Assembly (NCBI GenBank): GCA_021613535.1
Contig: CP075496.1
Span: 9,238,001 to 9,302,000, forward strand
Origin: Adineta vaga
Lineage: Eukaryota; Rotifera
DNA: 64,000 bases
Direction: 5' to 3'
A program made the translations under genes and the position numbers. The notes below the pieces were generated by a model that ran no database searches, had not been told where the DNA came from, and saw only the letters and a list, made by a program, of their open reading frames with translations. Shown here piece after piece: positions 1 through 12,841 of this stretch; position 1 is the first letter of the stretch; each line of letters opens with the position of its first letter.

Positions 1-797
1 AAATATAACTCCATAGTGCAAATGCAAACGTCACTTTTAGTATAGTATAATGAAATTTCAGAACGTTTCCGTGCCATTAGTACACATATACAAAAGAATT
101 TGTTATATAGATCAAGATGAGTTTTCAATTTTATAAAACTTTTGATCATAAAATACACTAAACAAACAATTAAGAATACAATCGAAAACGAAATGTTTGA
201 CTGTGCTAACAAAGATTATATTTAATAGCAGTCTCAGACATATTCCTAATCAGAGAAAATTATTCACCTCTCAGTTTCATTTATCAAACGAGATAGAAGC
301 ACTCGCACACTCACATCACGTTTTACTTCTCAATCAAAACAATGGAAATTTGATCGCACTATTCAATTTTTTTTTCGTTTTTTATTACAATGCACTTTCT
401 CTATGTTAATATTGATATTGAAATGGTTCGACAAAATCATCTCAAATTTTTTTTTGACTGTTGATCTTTGTAATTAAAAAAACACACATATGTAGGTAAT
501 AAAATATCGTTTTGATCAAATTACTATTCATTTAAAACTAAGATATATTTTTTTCAGGTCACAATAATATTCGTTCGATTGTATGTAAATGAAAATTTTC
601 AGATAAAAAATCAAATCCCTTGATAACTGAAAAACGAGATGCATTTTTTTCATCCTTCTGATGGTACGAAGATAAATGAAAAAACAACAGATATTCTGTC
701 TTTTGTCAATAATAATATCAACTTCTTCCTATAAATTTCGTTGACTTGTGTCATGAAGATTTTAGTTTTTGCTTACTGTCGACTAAACTAAGTAAGA
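1..797. other. Gene-poor AT-rich stretch
   Basis: No coding region, RNA gene or element is supported here. The only longish frame (197-409) has no domain, signal or start context that would make it a gene. The last 100 bases are presumably the promoter and 5' leader of the gene at 798. Confidence 0.5.
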
Positions 798-1448
798 ATG
801 CCTTATGAACAAACATTTTTTATTATCATCATTCTTGTCACTTTGATCAATGTTCATTCCACTGATGGATTTATATGTAGCTGTTCATGTTGTACGGGCA
901 ACCGTTGTACACGAATATCACCCACGAACTATACAATCTCAACTTGTGAAGCATGCGAATCGATGTGTCAGAATGAGTTTTCATCAACTTGCATGAAAGG
1001 AGCTAGCCATGTTTCTTATCAATGTATGAACGATGCTCTACTATCACGACAGTTGGGTGGACCAAACTGGATTGGTACATTTCATGCCACAGATGAATGT
1101 GATACAACAGATTGTTGTTGTCTAACTGATGTTGTATATTTTAATCGTGGAAATAACAATAATCTTCATATTCAAGGTCAATTTAACGGACAATGTTCAA
1201 GTGCATCACCCACTGTGTATGCTATATACGCCATGCCCAATACATATTCTGCTGAATTCCGATTTTTAAATCAACCTATAACGGTTAAACTGAGTGCAGA
1301 TAGTCAAACAATCTCATTCATGGAAACAGATAATATGGCATGTCGTTATAAAGCTGTAAGAGTAAATAATGCATCTTTTAATACAATTAACTGGATATAT
1401 ATATTACTGCTTAGCAGTCTGATCAATTCTAAAAAATATTTCTTCTAA
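798..1448 (+). CDS. Secreted or GPI-anchored Cys-rich protein
   Basis: This is a 216-residue single-exon frame. Residues 1-25 form a signal peptide (hydrophobic core FFIIIILVTLI), followed directly by a Cys-dense segment (CSCSCC, then spaced Cys to about residue 75, then DCCC near residue 110). The middle carries N-glycosylation sequons. The last 20 residues are hydrophobic (INWIYILLLSSLI) and end in a short Lys-containing tail, which resembles a GPI-attachment signal. I do not recognise the family; proteins of this build are common in bdelloid gene sets, but that is recollection rather than a search. It is convergent with the GH31 gene downstream. AATAAA-like signals lie within the repeat at 1518-1537. 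Confidence 0.7.
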   Translation: MPYEQTFFIIIILVTLINVHSTDGFICSCSCCTGNRCTRISPTNYTISTCEACESMCQNEFSSTCMKGASHVSYQCMNDALLSRQLGGPNWIGTFHATDECDTTDCCCLTDVVYFNRGNNNNLHIQGQFNGQCSSASPTVYAIYAMPNTYSAEFRFLNQPITVKLSADSQTISFMETDNMACRYKAVRVNNASFNTINWIYILLLSSLINSKKYFF

Positions 1449-1517
1449 GACTTATATAATTCGAATACTTATTTTATTTTGCTTATTGGAAAGCTTTTTC
1501 TTCTTACGATCGTATAT

Positions 1518-1537
1518 TTAATAAATAAATAAATAAA
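1518..1537. repeat. (AAAT)n microsatellite with poly(A) signals
   Basis: About five tandem AAAT units directly follow the gene at 798-1448. The units contain several overlapping AATAAA hexamers, so the repeat may also serve as its polyadenylation signal. Confidence 0.6.
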
Positions 1538-1604
1538 CAGGACCTCATTTTAAGTTTTAAATAAAGATATGATTATTATATACTCGGAAAGAAAGAAAAT
1601 CAAT

Positions 1605-4600
1605 TTAACTCATAGTGAATTTATGTGAGCTGGCCATATCTAACGCTAATGCTTTCATATTCAAGACATTCTTCTGTTCATCAAATGTCCATTGAGTTGT
1701 TGGTATTAATGATTGTCCATTCCATGTAATAGTACTTGGTCGTCCACTCAGACCAAATATTTTGATTTCTTCTAATTTGATTTCTTTATCCATTTGAGGA
1801 TAATCGTAAGACCATGGTTCAAGCATTAAACGTTGAGAATTGTATGTAAAAATAAAATGATTATATTGAGATCTTTCAAATGTATCGATAGATTCACCAT
1901 CATCCCAATATAAATCACCTTGAGCTTTTCCACGTTTATCGAGAGCAACAACTAGATAGAATGGTTTCTTTCGCGATAGAACTGTATTCATTGCACTTCG
2001 TTGATGAGGAATAATAGTACCACCACGTAAAAATAATGGAAGATAATCTAACGGCGCTGGTACAGTAATTTGACCAAGTTTCTGATGTTCTTCACCTGTA
2101 TAGTAATTGAACCATCGTTCAGTAGTTGGTAAATACACGTCTTTTGTTGTATGTCCTTCATATATAACTGGTGCAACTAATAAATGTGAACCCCATAAGA
2201 ATTGTTCATCTAATGGCCAACATTCTGGTATAGTTGGAAATTCATGAGCCATTGATCGAACAATAGTTCCTCCACTACGATGAACTTGATAGAATAATGT
2301 ATATAAATATGGATTCAAAGTATAACGTGTTTCAACTACTCGACGATTGGAATCGACGACAGCTGGTGAGAAATTTCCAGGATCATGGTCTCTGAAACGT
2401 AAACCATTGTGATTACGAAAGAATGGATTAAAAGCACCTAGTTGCATCCATCGTTGACACATCTGTTCTGTTGTTTCACCTTCAAATCCACAAATATCAG
2501 CACCAACATAAGGAATACCAAATAGATTGAATTCTAATATTCCAATGATATTATATTTGAGATGTGACCAACGTGCTGAATTATCACCTAACCAATGACC
2601 ACTCATTGTGCCCGATGTTGGAAATGTTGATCGACTGATCACAATTGAACGTTTGTTTTCTGTGGCACGTGCTGCTGGCAAAGAAGCGACAGTTTCTGAC
2701 CATCCATACAAATTATGAACATCATAATGTTTATAAATTTTGCCTTGTCCATCTGTTTGTTCACCAATCATACACATGGTTTTATCCGAAAGATATTCTC
2801 CTAAAATCGCTGTTTTATATTTTGGTGTTTCTAGTGGTTCATCTTTAGGACAATGTAAATTCCAATCTTCAGGACGATTATAATTGAATGGTCTTCGTTG
2901 ATTCGTATCAAAATTAGCTGGTTCACTATGATATAATATGAAAGCGAACGATCGAAAAATGATGTAAACAAACAAAATTTACTTCATATCAATCCAAAGA
3001 CCATCAAATTTGAGTTTGGAATAATATCGAAGGATTTCAGATTTCCACCATTCTTGTGCAGGTGGATAGAAGAAATCAGGGAATACCGTTTTACCTATTG
3101 AGAATAATGTCATACGAAACAGCAAAAAAAGTGATCTTTTTTTCTTCTTAGAAATAACTAACCATTGGGCCATACATAACCGAGCATATTGCGATTACCA
3201 GTTTCACTGAATTGAATATTACGTCGTTCTGGCCATTTAATCCAAATATCCTTTTCTTGTCCACGAGTGAAAACATCATAATTCTTCTCTTCAGAATCAA
3301 TAGCGGGATCAAGAATAGTTATAAATTTCATTCCATTCTTATGCAACCAATCGACATATTCCGGTAAACCATTGAAATTTACAGGATCCCAAGTAAAATC
3401 AAGTCGGTTATGAAAATAATCAATGTCACCATACCTAAAAATCTTTATAAAGAAGAAACTATTGAAAGATTTTGCTTTACTTACATAACATCGAGAGGAA
3501 TATTGCCATTGAGTGTTCGCATCATTGCTGCTTTCATATTATCTAGTGTATCATATCCATATCGACATAATTGAAAGCCAAGTCCCCAATAAGGTGGCAT
3601 AATAGGTCGACCAATGAGTGTTTGATATTGTCGAATAACTTGTTCAGGTGTCGATCCAGCAAAAAAGAAGATGTCTAAAATACCACCAATGGTTCGATAG
3701 GTAAGTGTAGCTTGATTTTCTGCAAATTCATCAAATTTATAATCTTGTGCATTCGAATTGAAAATAAGAACACCAAATGCTTGACCATCATCTTCTATAC
3801 CCATGTAGAATGGATGCGTACCATATAAATTTTCATTTCCTCCATATGGTTGTTGATCACGAGCAAAAACACCATAACGACGTGAATCTTTTAGAGTATG
3901 TCGAAAAGAAGGATGTGTATTTTCACCAAATCCTTTGAAAGTAGAGAAAAAGTCTTAATTTCAATATTTTCATATTCGATGTGTATTTTACCATAGACAT
4001 TTCTTGATGGAGTTGTTGTTATGAACTGAAGATATTTATCATCATAAATGAAACCTTCTGCAAAGAAAGATGTATCAAATATGATTGAACGAGTATTGTT
4101 ACGACGAATACGAAAACCAACTTGTCCATGACGTGTTTCAGTTAATTCAAAATGAAATTGAGCTGGTGAAGATGATGTTGGAGCATTGGAATGCCATTGT
4201 AAAGGAACAGGAACTTCGTATCGTTCAACATTAGCATCACGAATAGTTAAACGTATTTTATCACTACCGGAAATACTAACTTGTACATTTAAACGCTCAA
4301 TATCATTACCATGAAGAGAAAAATTTGACGATGAAAGTCGAGATAGTGAATACTGTGTAACAGAATCCGACAATTGTTCTGGATCTTGTGCCAATCTATA
4401 ACCGCCTTTTGCTTTTGGAATATAACATGCAACAATACCTGGTCCTTGACTTAAATCCCAAATACAACCACGTGCAACACAAGCACTTTCACTCGGATCT
4501 AAATATATTAAAGTCAATCATAGAATATGAAAGAAAAACATCTTTTCTTACTAGGATCAGGAAAACAATCAATGCGATACTTTGGATCAGAGGTGACAAT

Positions 4601-7600
4601 AGAAGGTGGTTGTACTGTTGAGTTTTCTGTAGCTTTCCATGTAAATGTATAATTCTTATTCATTGATAATCTCAATCCTTTTAGTTCAATAATTTCAGTA
4701 TTCATTCGTTTGTTTGGTTGAAATATTTTATTGTCAACAGTAATTGTACTTGGAACTTCATCCATTCCATAAATACTTAACGAATCTAAGATTAGATTTG
4801 ACATTTCAAGATAATTATTTTGAATAATGTCCACAGTTAATTGACCATCTTTAGATGACCATGTGAAATTTGCATAAAAATACGAGTTTGTGTTAATCGT
4901 ATCAATAGAGTCCCCATCATCATAGAAAAGATCACCTGTAGCATTACCATTTACATCAAGAACAACAATTAAACCAAATGGTTGTTTTCTAAAATAAGAA
5001 ATATTGTCTTATTCACATAGAATAAGAAGATCGAATATCTAATATAGATTTACCTTGAAAATTTAGTATTATTAGCAAATTCTTGTGTTGGTATAATAGC
5101 ACCACCTCGAAGTAAAATGGGAATGGTTTCTAAAGGTGCTGCAATCGACATTGTTTGTTTTTGAGCAAAAATTCGTGAACCCGTATAATAATTGTACCAA
5201 TGTGTTGATGGAATATAAGCATGGACGATTTGTGCTCCTTCATCCGTGACTGGTAAAATCATCATATGTGAACCAATTAGAAATTGCGAAGAAATATCAA
5301 GAGTCGCTTTATCTGTTGGATATTCATGAAATAATGGTCGAATAACTGTAGAACCTTGAGTATGTGCTTTGTAAAAAAGTGTATAATAATAAGGAAGAAG
5401 AGTATAACGAATACGAAGAGCTGAAACCATGATATTGACAGCATAAGATGACCACGATGCTGGATCTTGATCTAACGTTCGCCAAGCATTATGCTAAAAT
5501 GAAAGTTATGATCGTGTTGAAGCAATATTCTTTGGATAAAAATAGACGTACATTTCGAGAAAATGGATAAAATGCACCAAGTTGCATCCAACTAGAAAAA
5601 GTAAGAAAAAAATAAACAATACAATTTGAATATAGCTTTCTAAATATTACCGTATACACATTTCTTCACTAGGTCTTCCATCGAAACCACAAATATCAGC
5701 ACCATTAAATGGTATACCAAACCAATTAAATTCAATCATACCAATTAAAGATTGTTTCATTTGAGCCCATGTTGCACCATTATCTCCAAGCCAATGACCA
5801 CTCCATTGACCCGAGCCAACAAAAGTAGATCGTGGTAAAACTAAACTTCGCTTACCTGTTGCTTTTTGCATGGCATCTAAAGTTGGTTTTGTTTGACTCC
5901 ATCCATATAAACTAAAATATCTCCTTGCATATATATATGCGATCAGATTAGAAAGAATTCATACTTGTGCACATCATAATGACGATATTTTGGTTTACCC
6001 GTTCTTATGTCGATATCACCTTGCTGTGCTGACATACACAATGTACGATCAGATAAACGACTTGCACGATTCATATTACTATCGTAACCGAAAGCAGCTT
6101 TTGTACGATAAGGAGGATCATCAAATCGACTGTTTGGACATTTTAAGGTATGGTTACTGCCTGTATCTACTGAATTCCATGGATGTTCTTCATTAGTATC
6201 AAATAGAGCTATACAATGATAAGAATAGTATGGATAATTTTTAAAAAGATCTGAACATACCAGGTTCATTCATATCAATCCAAAGACCATCAAAAGTGAG
6301 ATTAACGCGATAGAAATCGTTAATCCATCGTGACCACCATACCTGAGTTCGATTGGTAAAATAATCTGTTTGTATCAAATAGAAATAATGCAATCGATCA
6401 TGTATAATTAGATTCAATAGATTTGGAAGGCTTACCTGGAAAGAAAACTTCACCAGGCCAACAAGCACCTTTCATCAATGTTTGTCCATCATCCCATTTA
6501 ATAAAAACATCTTCTCGAATACCATCAATAGTTGGCTGATAATACATTTGATCATCAATGGTACCTGGATCTAAAATCACAATGGTACGTACACCATTTT
6601 GATTCAATTCATGAAAATATTCTTTCAATCCACGAAAATTAATCGGATCAATCGTAAAATCTTTTTCAGCATCCATATAATCAATATCTGCATATTGAAT
6701 ATCAAGCGGAATACCAGCATCTAAATTTCGTTGTACAACCATTTGCATATGTGTGATATTTGCATAATCCCATCGTGCTAATTGAAAACCAAGTGACCAA
6801 TAGGGTGGTAAAATCGATCGACCAACAAGCCATGTATATTGTTGAACGACTTGTTCGGGTTTAGGACCAAGAAAAACAAAAAAATCCAAAATACCACCAA
6901 TAGTACGAATAGTTACTGATGGATTCGCAGAGAAAGAATAATCCATAGCATTGGAATTTAAGAGAAGAACACCATGCATATTACCTGATGGTGTGTCCGA
7001 TGAATCTGACTGTTGTTCCATAACAAGATAGAATGGATGTGAACCATAATGATTTGTATTTTTTGCCCAATGAGTACCTTGATCACGAGCAAAGATACCC
7101 CATGTTCTCTGTTCATTGACATTATGTTTTAATGTTTCATGATTGTTTTCACCGAAACCATAAACATGTGATGATTGAAGTCGCGTGACTATTTGTAGAA
7201 ACTGATCATTAAGTATAAGACCACCTAATGATGTATCAAATAAGGTCGCCTGGTTCGTTCGACGTTTTACTGCAAATGAAAGAAGATTATCATCTACTGA
7301 ATTTGATTCATGAATAAATTCATATTGCGGTGATAAGACTTGACCAGATGGAGGAGTTAATGGTATAGGCACCTAGTAAGATAGAAACAAATGCATATAC
7401 GCAATATTATTCTACGAAATATTACTTCATATCGTTCCGTATCTTCATCATATAATTTAAATCGAAGGATATCATCCGTATAGTATTGCACATCAAGAAC
7501 AACATTTTCAATCGCATTTGGAAACATACTGCCTACTGCTTGATTACGTCGTAATCGTAATCGCATGCCATTTTGTGTTTGTTGTGGATTTTCTTTCAAT

Positions 7601-7845
7601 ATATAACCATAATTTGGTGATAAATAGCATTGAATGGTTCCAGGAGGTGTCCATTCATCATATAGACAATGTCGTGCTAAACATGCTTCTTTCGAGTAAC
7701 CAGAATAGGGAGAGCCAGCATCAGGAAAACAATCAATACGTTTGTTTGGTTCAACTGAACGTTTATGAATTGAGATACTGGTTGTAAATTGAAAAAGGAT
7801 AAAGAATAATAGGGAGAAACGTAACTTAATCATTATAACACACAA
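1605..7845 (-). CDS. Two-unit GH31 alpha-glucosidase, sucrase-isomaltase/maltase-glucoamylase type
   Basis: Predicted hydrolase of alpha-1,4/1,6-linked glucosides, digestive and outside the cell. Thirteen GT-AG exons join in frame: 7845-7426, 7372-6436, 6365-6261, 6208-5965, 5911-5651, 5591-5552, 5493-5054, 4988-4552, 4498-3992, 3932-3485, 3434-3163, 3094-2983 and 2925-1605. They give 1847 residues, close to vertebrate MGAM and SI. Order: signal peptide or signal anchor (a second Met at 7833 is as good a start), P-type trefoil (about 25-75), GH31 unit 1, second trefoil (about 955-1005), GH31 unit 2. Both units keep the nucleophile motif WIDMNEP (Asp about 482 and 1406, each split by an intron) and the acid/base motif SGHWLGDN. 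The coding sequence runs unbroken from unit 1 into the second trefoil, so this is one gene and not two. The Ser/Thr-rich stalk of vertebrate SI is not seen. Each trefoil shows only four of the usual six Cys. Confidence 0.93.
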
Positions 7846-9528
7846 GAACGAATTTCGCTAAAATAACAAAAGAAAATAAGATATAAATTAATTATCTACA
7901 ATCAATATATTTCATCGTTCGAATAAAAAGACAGAGAAAATGATCACTTCATGTATAGTTTCGATCAAGAATATATACATTTCGAGGGATTTGCGAATCA
8001 AAAAATGACTTGTCCTTAAGCCCTTTTTTATTTTCGATTTTATTTCAATCTCATCAAAAAAGTATTAGTATCGATTTTATTTTCTCTATGAAAAAAAACA
8101 AAGACACTCAATAATGGAATACATTTAAAACAAGACGTTTCAATTCAGTGCGAAACGTTTTTGATACAATAAGTATATTTGTAATTATAACATCTAATAC
8201 TATTTTCAATATAATACAAGAAGAATATTAATTGAAGAACTAACAATTCAATTAATCCTTGTTTTGTACTTTTATTTTTATATTTTGTAATTTGTTGAAA
8301 ATAGATAAAAAGAATTGTTATTAAACATTTACAAATTACATATATGTAAAGATCTCGACAAATAGTATTCGTATCAGTTGACGATCTTTCGATTGAAGAG
8401 TCAATGATCTACCAACAATTACCATCCTCGCATTTGTTCTTCGTGATAAACGTCTCATACAATATACTCGACGAATATTTTTCATAGTCCAGCAACTAAA
8501 AAAAGTCATAATCACAACAATATAATAAGTAATGAATGTGATGTATGCACCTATCGTTGATATAAACAGAGAAAATAATTAGATCCAATTTGAAGAATTC
8601 GTGAAAAGATCAACACAACTTAAAGGTGTGGGGTGAATGAGAAAATGAAGATAAAGCCGAGCATGAGGGTGAGGGTGTAGGAAAAAAGGAAACAGTTTTA
8701 ATTTCCCCTAAGGGGAGTTTTAAATTAGCCTGAATCTCAATTCCCCTGTAACATATGCATCAGTGTTGATCAAAGTACTTTCTTTACATCGTCTAGAACG
8801 GAAAAATAAGATTTAGAGAAAAGTATTCAAATTTGTACGTCTCACTCTTTTTTTAAAGAATTGCTCGAAGAGTTATTGGAGTCGAGAAACACGAATCTAG
8901 TGTCAGTTTTAAAGTTCCAGTAATGAATACCTTGGTTTCAGTTTAGAAAAGAGATTTTTACGATGAATCGGAACGACTTTCGCAATTTTTGTAATACGCT
9001 GATCATGTACGACACCCCTATCTTACAGTTTTCATTAATATCATGTACAATAAAAAAAATCACATGAAGAAAAATAATCTGTTTTGGATCAATTAGACAT
9101 TTTATCAGAATATCATATTGTTTGGTTTAATGAAGAATAGAAGAATCTGCTGAATTATTATAAAATTAATTCAAAATTTCGTCGTGATGTTGTTAATTTT
9201 GAAACAAAAAATAAAGATTTTATTATTCTCTAAAAAGCCATGTGATTTATCTCTAGAAGTTCTCATATCATACTGATAAAATGAACAAATCAAAGGATGT
9301 CTAAAGTGTGTCATTTATTAAAAACTACATGAGATCAAATGATGTAGATGACAACTCATTTTTTTTAAGAAGTTGTGTAAATGATTCGTAAGCTATACTA
9401 GAAACTAAATAAAACCGGATCCAATCATAAAAGCGTTTCTTTTTATAAGATTTCTATACTAATTTAGAATGTTTTTTTTTTCTAATGTTCAAATATTTTT
9501 AGTTTGAAAATTTGTATTGCTGCTATTG
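7846..9528. other. Intergenic, 1.7 kb, with a small G/C palindrome
   Basis: No gene is supported. It is mostly AT-rich, but 8620-8760 is locally richer in G and holds a TCCCC-TAA-GGGGA palindrome near 8703-8716, flanked by imperfect TAATTT/AAATTA arms. The far side would contain the promoters of the GH31 gene (near 7850) and the 3' end of the Mx-like gene. Confidence 0.4.
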
Positions 9529-11579
9529 TTATTTTGGAGCAGAAGTAGTAGTATTGAGAGTTGGAGTTGGATTCATACTTTCTGCTAGCTTATCTAAAGT
9601 CATCATCGAACTGCTCTCAAATAAGGGTGTATTGATAAATGAATTATTGCCAATATTTGCCAGGCTATGGCCACCAAGTATGGCATCGACTTTTTCTAAT
9701 CTTTCTTTTGTTTGTTGTAATTGTTTTCTCTTTGTTCGAGTGATAACATCTTCAGAAAGGTATGAATCAACGAAATCGCATTGTTCCATTGGAACACGTC
9801 GTAAACGATCTTGTATACCGGAACATACATCAAAATCACATCCTGCACGTAAAGTTAATCCTGCATAATCCGAAAAACGTCTTATTAATACTTTCCAATA
9901 TGAATAAACACTATAGAGCATTTCTTGTGTAGCTTGTTCAACATCTAAAATTGATTTTACCATGTAATCATCATCGACATCTTCGAAATGTATTTTTGAT
10001 TTTTTTTCTCTGTCTTTATTTACTTCTAATTCTGACAAATACATTCGGAATCTCTTGATTTTAGCCATATAGAGGCTGTCCATTGTATATGGATCATGTT
10101 TTTCTAATCGAATCATTTCTTGTAATTGATTATGCACTATTTGATTGTTGTCCTTCAAGTACACGATAACAATTTCACGAAAAGCTGGCATTAATTTCAT
10201 TAAAAGAATATCATTCTTATGTTCATCAATTTTCTGATCTAATAATACTTTCTGTAAGCTATAATAACAATCATGAATGAGAATATCTGTTACTTTCCAA
10301 AGTTGATCAAGTTTTTCGCAGATCAAACGTTTTAATACTGGATGTGGGAGAAAGTTCGGTAATTGTTCTCCAACACATGATGAAATAGCATGCCGAACTT
10401 TTGTACGATATTCATTTTTAAATATTTCTGAAGTATATACATTTATTAATTCAATATATTTTCCGAATTTCATATGTAGCGTATTAGTCATACTCGGATG
10501 TTTTCCATCATTAGAACTTAAAAGACGTACTTTTAAGCAATTTTCGACGTAAAATTCGAGCAGTTCATGGTATTTTGCAAGACGCGCTGAAGGTGTATCT
10601 AGATCTGGTGGAAATTTTGATAATTGTTCACGAACGTCTTTTAATTTCTTTTGTACACTATCTCGCATCTTGGGAAATGTTTCTTTCACACGATCAGAAT
10701 AAAGATCAGCTATAGACGATTAATTAATGCTTCAATACCAAGACAATGCCAGCCAACAACAGATGCAGCTGGATGATCACTAAAAAATTCTTTTTCACGT
10801 ATACGAGCTGCTTCTAAACTCATGTTTTCATTAGTACTACGATTTCGAACGGCAACAAAACCCAAGAGTAATTGTAGAGCATTCTGTTTTTCCATTAATA
10901 ATTGGTCAATTAATGTCTCATGATTCATAGCTAAATCGGATTTTGTTATTACACCAATGGTACGAACACCGGTAGGATCGACTTCACGTGCTAATGTAAA
11001 TGATTCAACTGTAGCAATATCAACATTAGCAGGAAAAACACAAAGAATAACACTGCCTTCTTGACGAATGAATTTATTGATTAATTTTGTTGTTTGTTCA
11101 TGAATATTTTTTGGTTGATTATGAATTGGATTGCGTGCAATACCAGGTAAGTCAACTACAGTTAGATCACGTACCTTAGGATCTTCAACAAGTAATTCAA
11201 TCATAGTTTCAACAACATTTTTGTTATTTCCAGCTAATTTTTTTGTTTCTTCTTCAATATAGTTTAATATATTTACCTGTCCTTCATCCAAAAGAACTTT
11301 TTTCTCACTATCATGTATACGAAAAACTTGTCTTCGAAGAGATTTATGTAATCGTAACACTAATGGACAACGAGTGACAATGCCCGAACCTTTAGGAAGT
11401 TCAACTAATGATAATGCTTCTAATAATGTTGATTTTCCACTCGATTGATCTCCAACAACGACTACAGTGGGAAAAGTAATACCATCATAACTCGTTGATA
11501 ATAACGTTCGAATTTGATCGATTTTATCCATTAATGGACGAACTTTTTCATCATAGGCACTGGTGAACGACGAGTCCAT
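9529..11579 (-). pseudogene. Mx/dynamin-like large GTPase with one frameshift
   Basis: Dynamin-superfamily GTPase; relatives oligomerise on membranes or, for Mx, restrict viruses. The first frame (11579-10710, 289 residues) holds the whole GTPase domain: G1 GDQSSGKST (43-51), VTRCPLVL as in Mx, G3 DLPGI (143-147) and G4 TKSD (212-215). The second frame (10689-9529) holds the middle/stalk and GTPase-effector regions, with no PH or proline-rich domain. Total length (about 675) and layout fit Mx rather than classical dynamin. The first frame stops after ALINRL. The homology resumes within a few bases in another frame with only about one residue lost, so a one-base change near 10700-10712 explains it. 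There is no room for an intron. It is either a recent pseudogene or an assembly error; the rest is undamaged. Not on the list of sure working genes. Confidence 0.8.
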
Positions 11580-12841
11580 GATAATGTTCTATGTATGCAG
11601 CAACAAGGTAATGAATGAAACTTTTGAAAATCAATATAACACGCTGTCTCTTACTTTTGTTACTTTACTGTTTTGTTTTCTTTTAAATAAAACTGTTTTT
11701 CTAAAAACACAGTTCCATTTTTTTTCAATCAACATAAAAGACTTTCAAGTGTTTATAATGAAATAACAAGAAAAAACATCGTCTGGTCATGTTTTTCAGT
11801 TCTTTATTTTGCTAGCAACATTTGTTTCGAGATACTCTTCGTGGAGGAATGATGTCTATTTCAAAAGACACACAATGGTAGTAAAAATATATAGTTGTCC
11901 AAAGCACATCATCTCTTATAGATAGATAGGAAAAACAACGTTGTTCTCCTTCGATGAAAGTACATGTAAAGTCAACAAGTAGTTAAATAATATTCAATAG
12001 ATTTGATCAACAATTTGTTTTATTTTTACGTAAATCATTTTCTAATAATGTCACGAACGAAATGAAAAATGTATGTATATATAACATTCTTCATTTTAAA
12101 ACATCAAAATATGAAAATGGAAGTCTATTCTCTTAGACCAATAATTAAAGCTGTCAAACACTCAAACTCATTAGAAATGATCAATCGATCAGAGTTTTTC
12201 TTTGTTTGGTTTCAATTGTTTTCGATGAGAATCAGATTAGTATATATACAAATAATAATTATATATCATATTGTCAACTACGACTTTTAGGAGAATGCTG
12301 GAGATAAGTTTATTATAAAAACATACAAGTAAATCATAAATTGAAAATATTCTTTCGATTTTACTTTCCTCAACTATCGATATCAATGCTTTTTATATTA
12401 TATTTTAGTTTCTTATTTTTCCCTACGTTCAGCTAGATCGGATAACTATTTACTACAAACATACTAGAACAACAACGGTACTGCCGTTGAGGTTAGTTAC
12501 ATTTACAGTGATTTCTTTTCATTCACGTTGCAAGACGCAATTTCAAAAACAAATATTTCAATTTAACATGCACAAGCAATTGACAGGTGTATCCGTTTCC
12601 TTGTCATGGATGAAATTCAGTTATAATATTTTCTCAAAATAAACATGGTTAATATGACAACAAAATACAGAAAATGAAAGAAACATCGCACTGCTATACA
12701 TTAACATATTTAGAATCTGTTCCAAAGTTTGAAAGAAATGACAAAGCATCATACCGATATTATTCTCTACATGTCAAATGCATATAAGAAGATTTAGACT
12801 AATACAGTGATAAAATGCGAAGAATCATTTTGAATCATAAG
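11580..12841. other. Intergenic, no supported gene
   Basis: Short AT-rich frames only, none with a recognisable domain. The first 100 bases are the likely promoter of the Mx-like gene; the rest shows nothing I can name. Confidence 0.4.

Noticed and set aside
1605-7845. Two separate tandem alpha-glucosidase genes
   Set aside because: The reading frame continues through the first unit's C-terminal domain (exon 4988-4552) directly into the second trefoil via a normal intron (4551-4499), with no stop, promoter gap or new signal peptide.
8620-8690. A telomere-like TGTGGG array
   Set aside because: Only isolated GTGTGGGG and GAGGGTG words occur; there is no tandem array.
9512-9868. A plus-strand 118-residue frame
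   Set aside because: It lies antisense within the coding sequence of the Mx-like gene and has no domain; it is a shadow.
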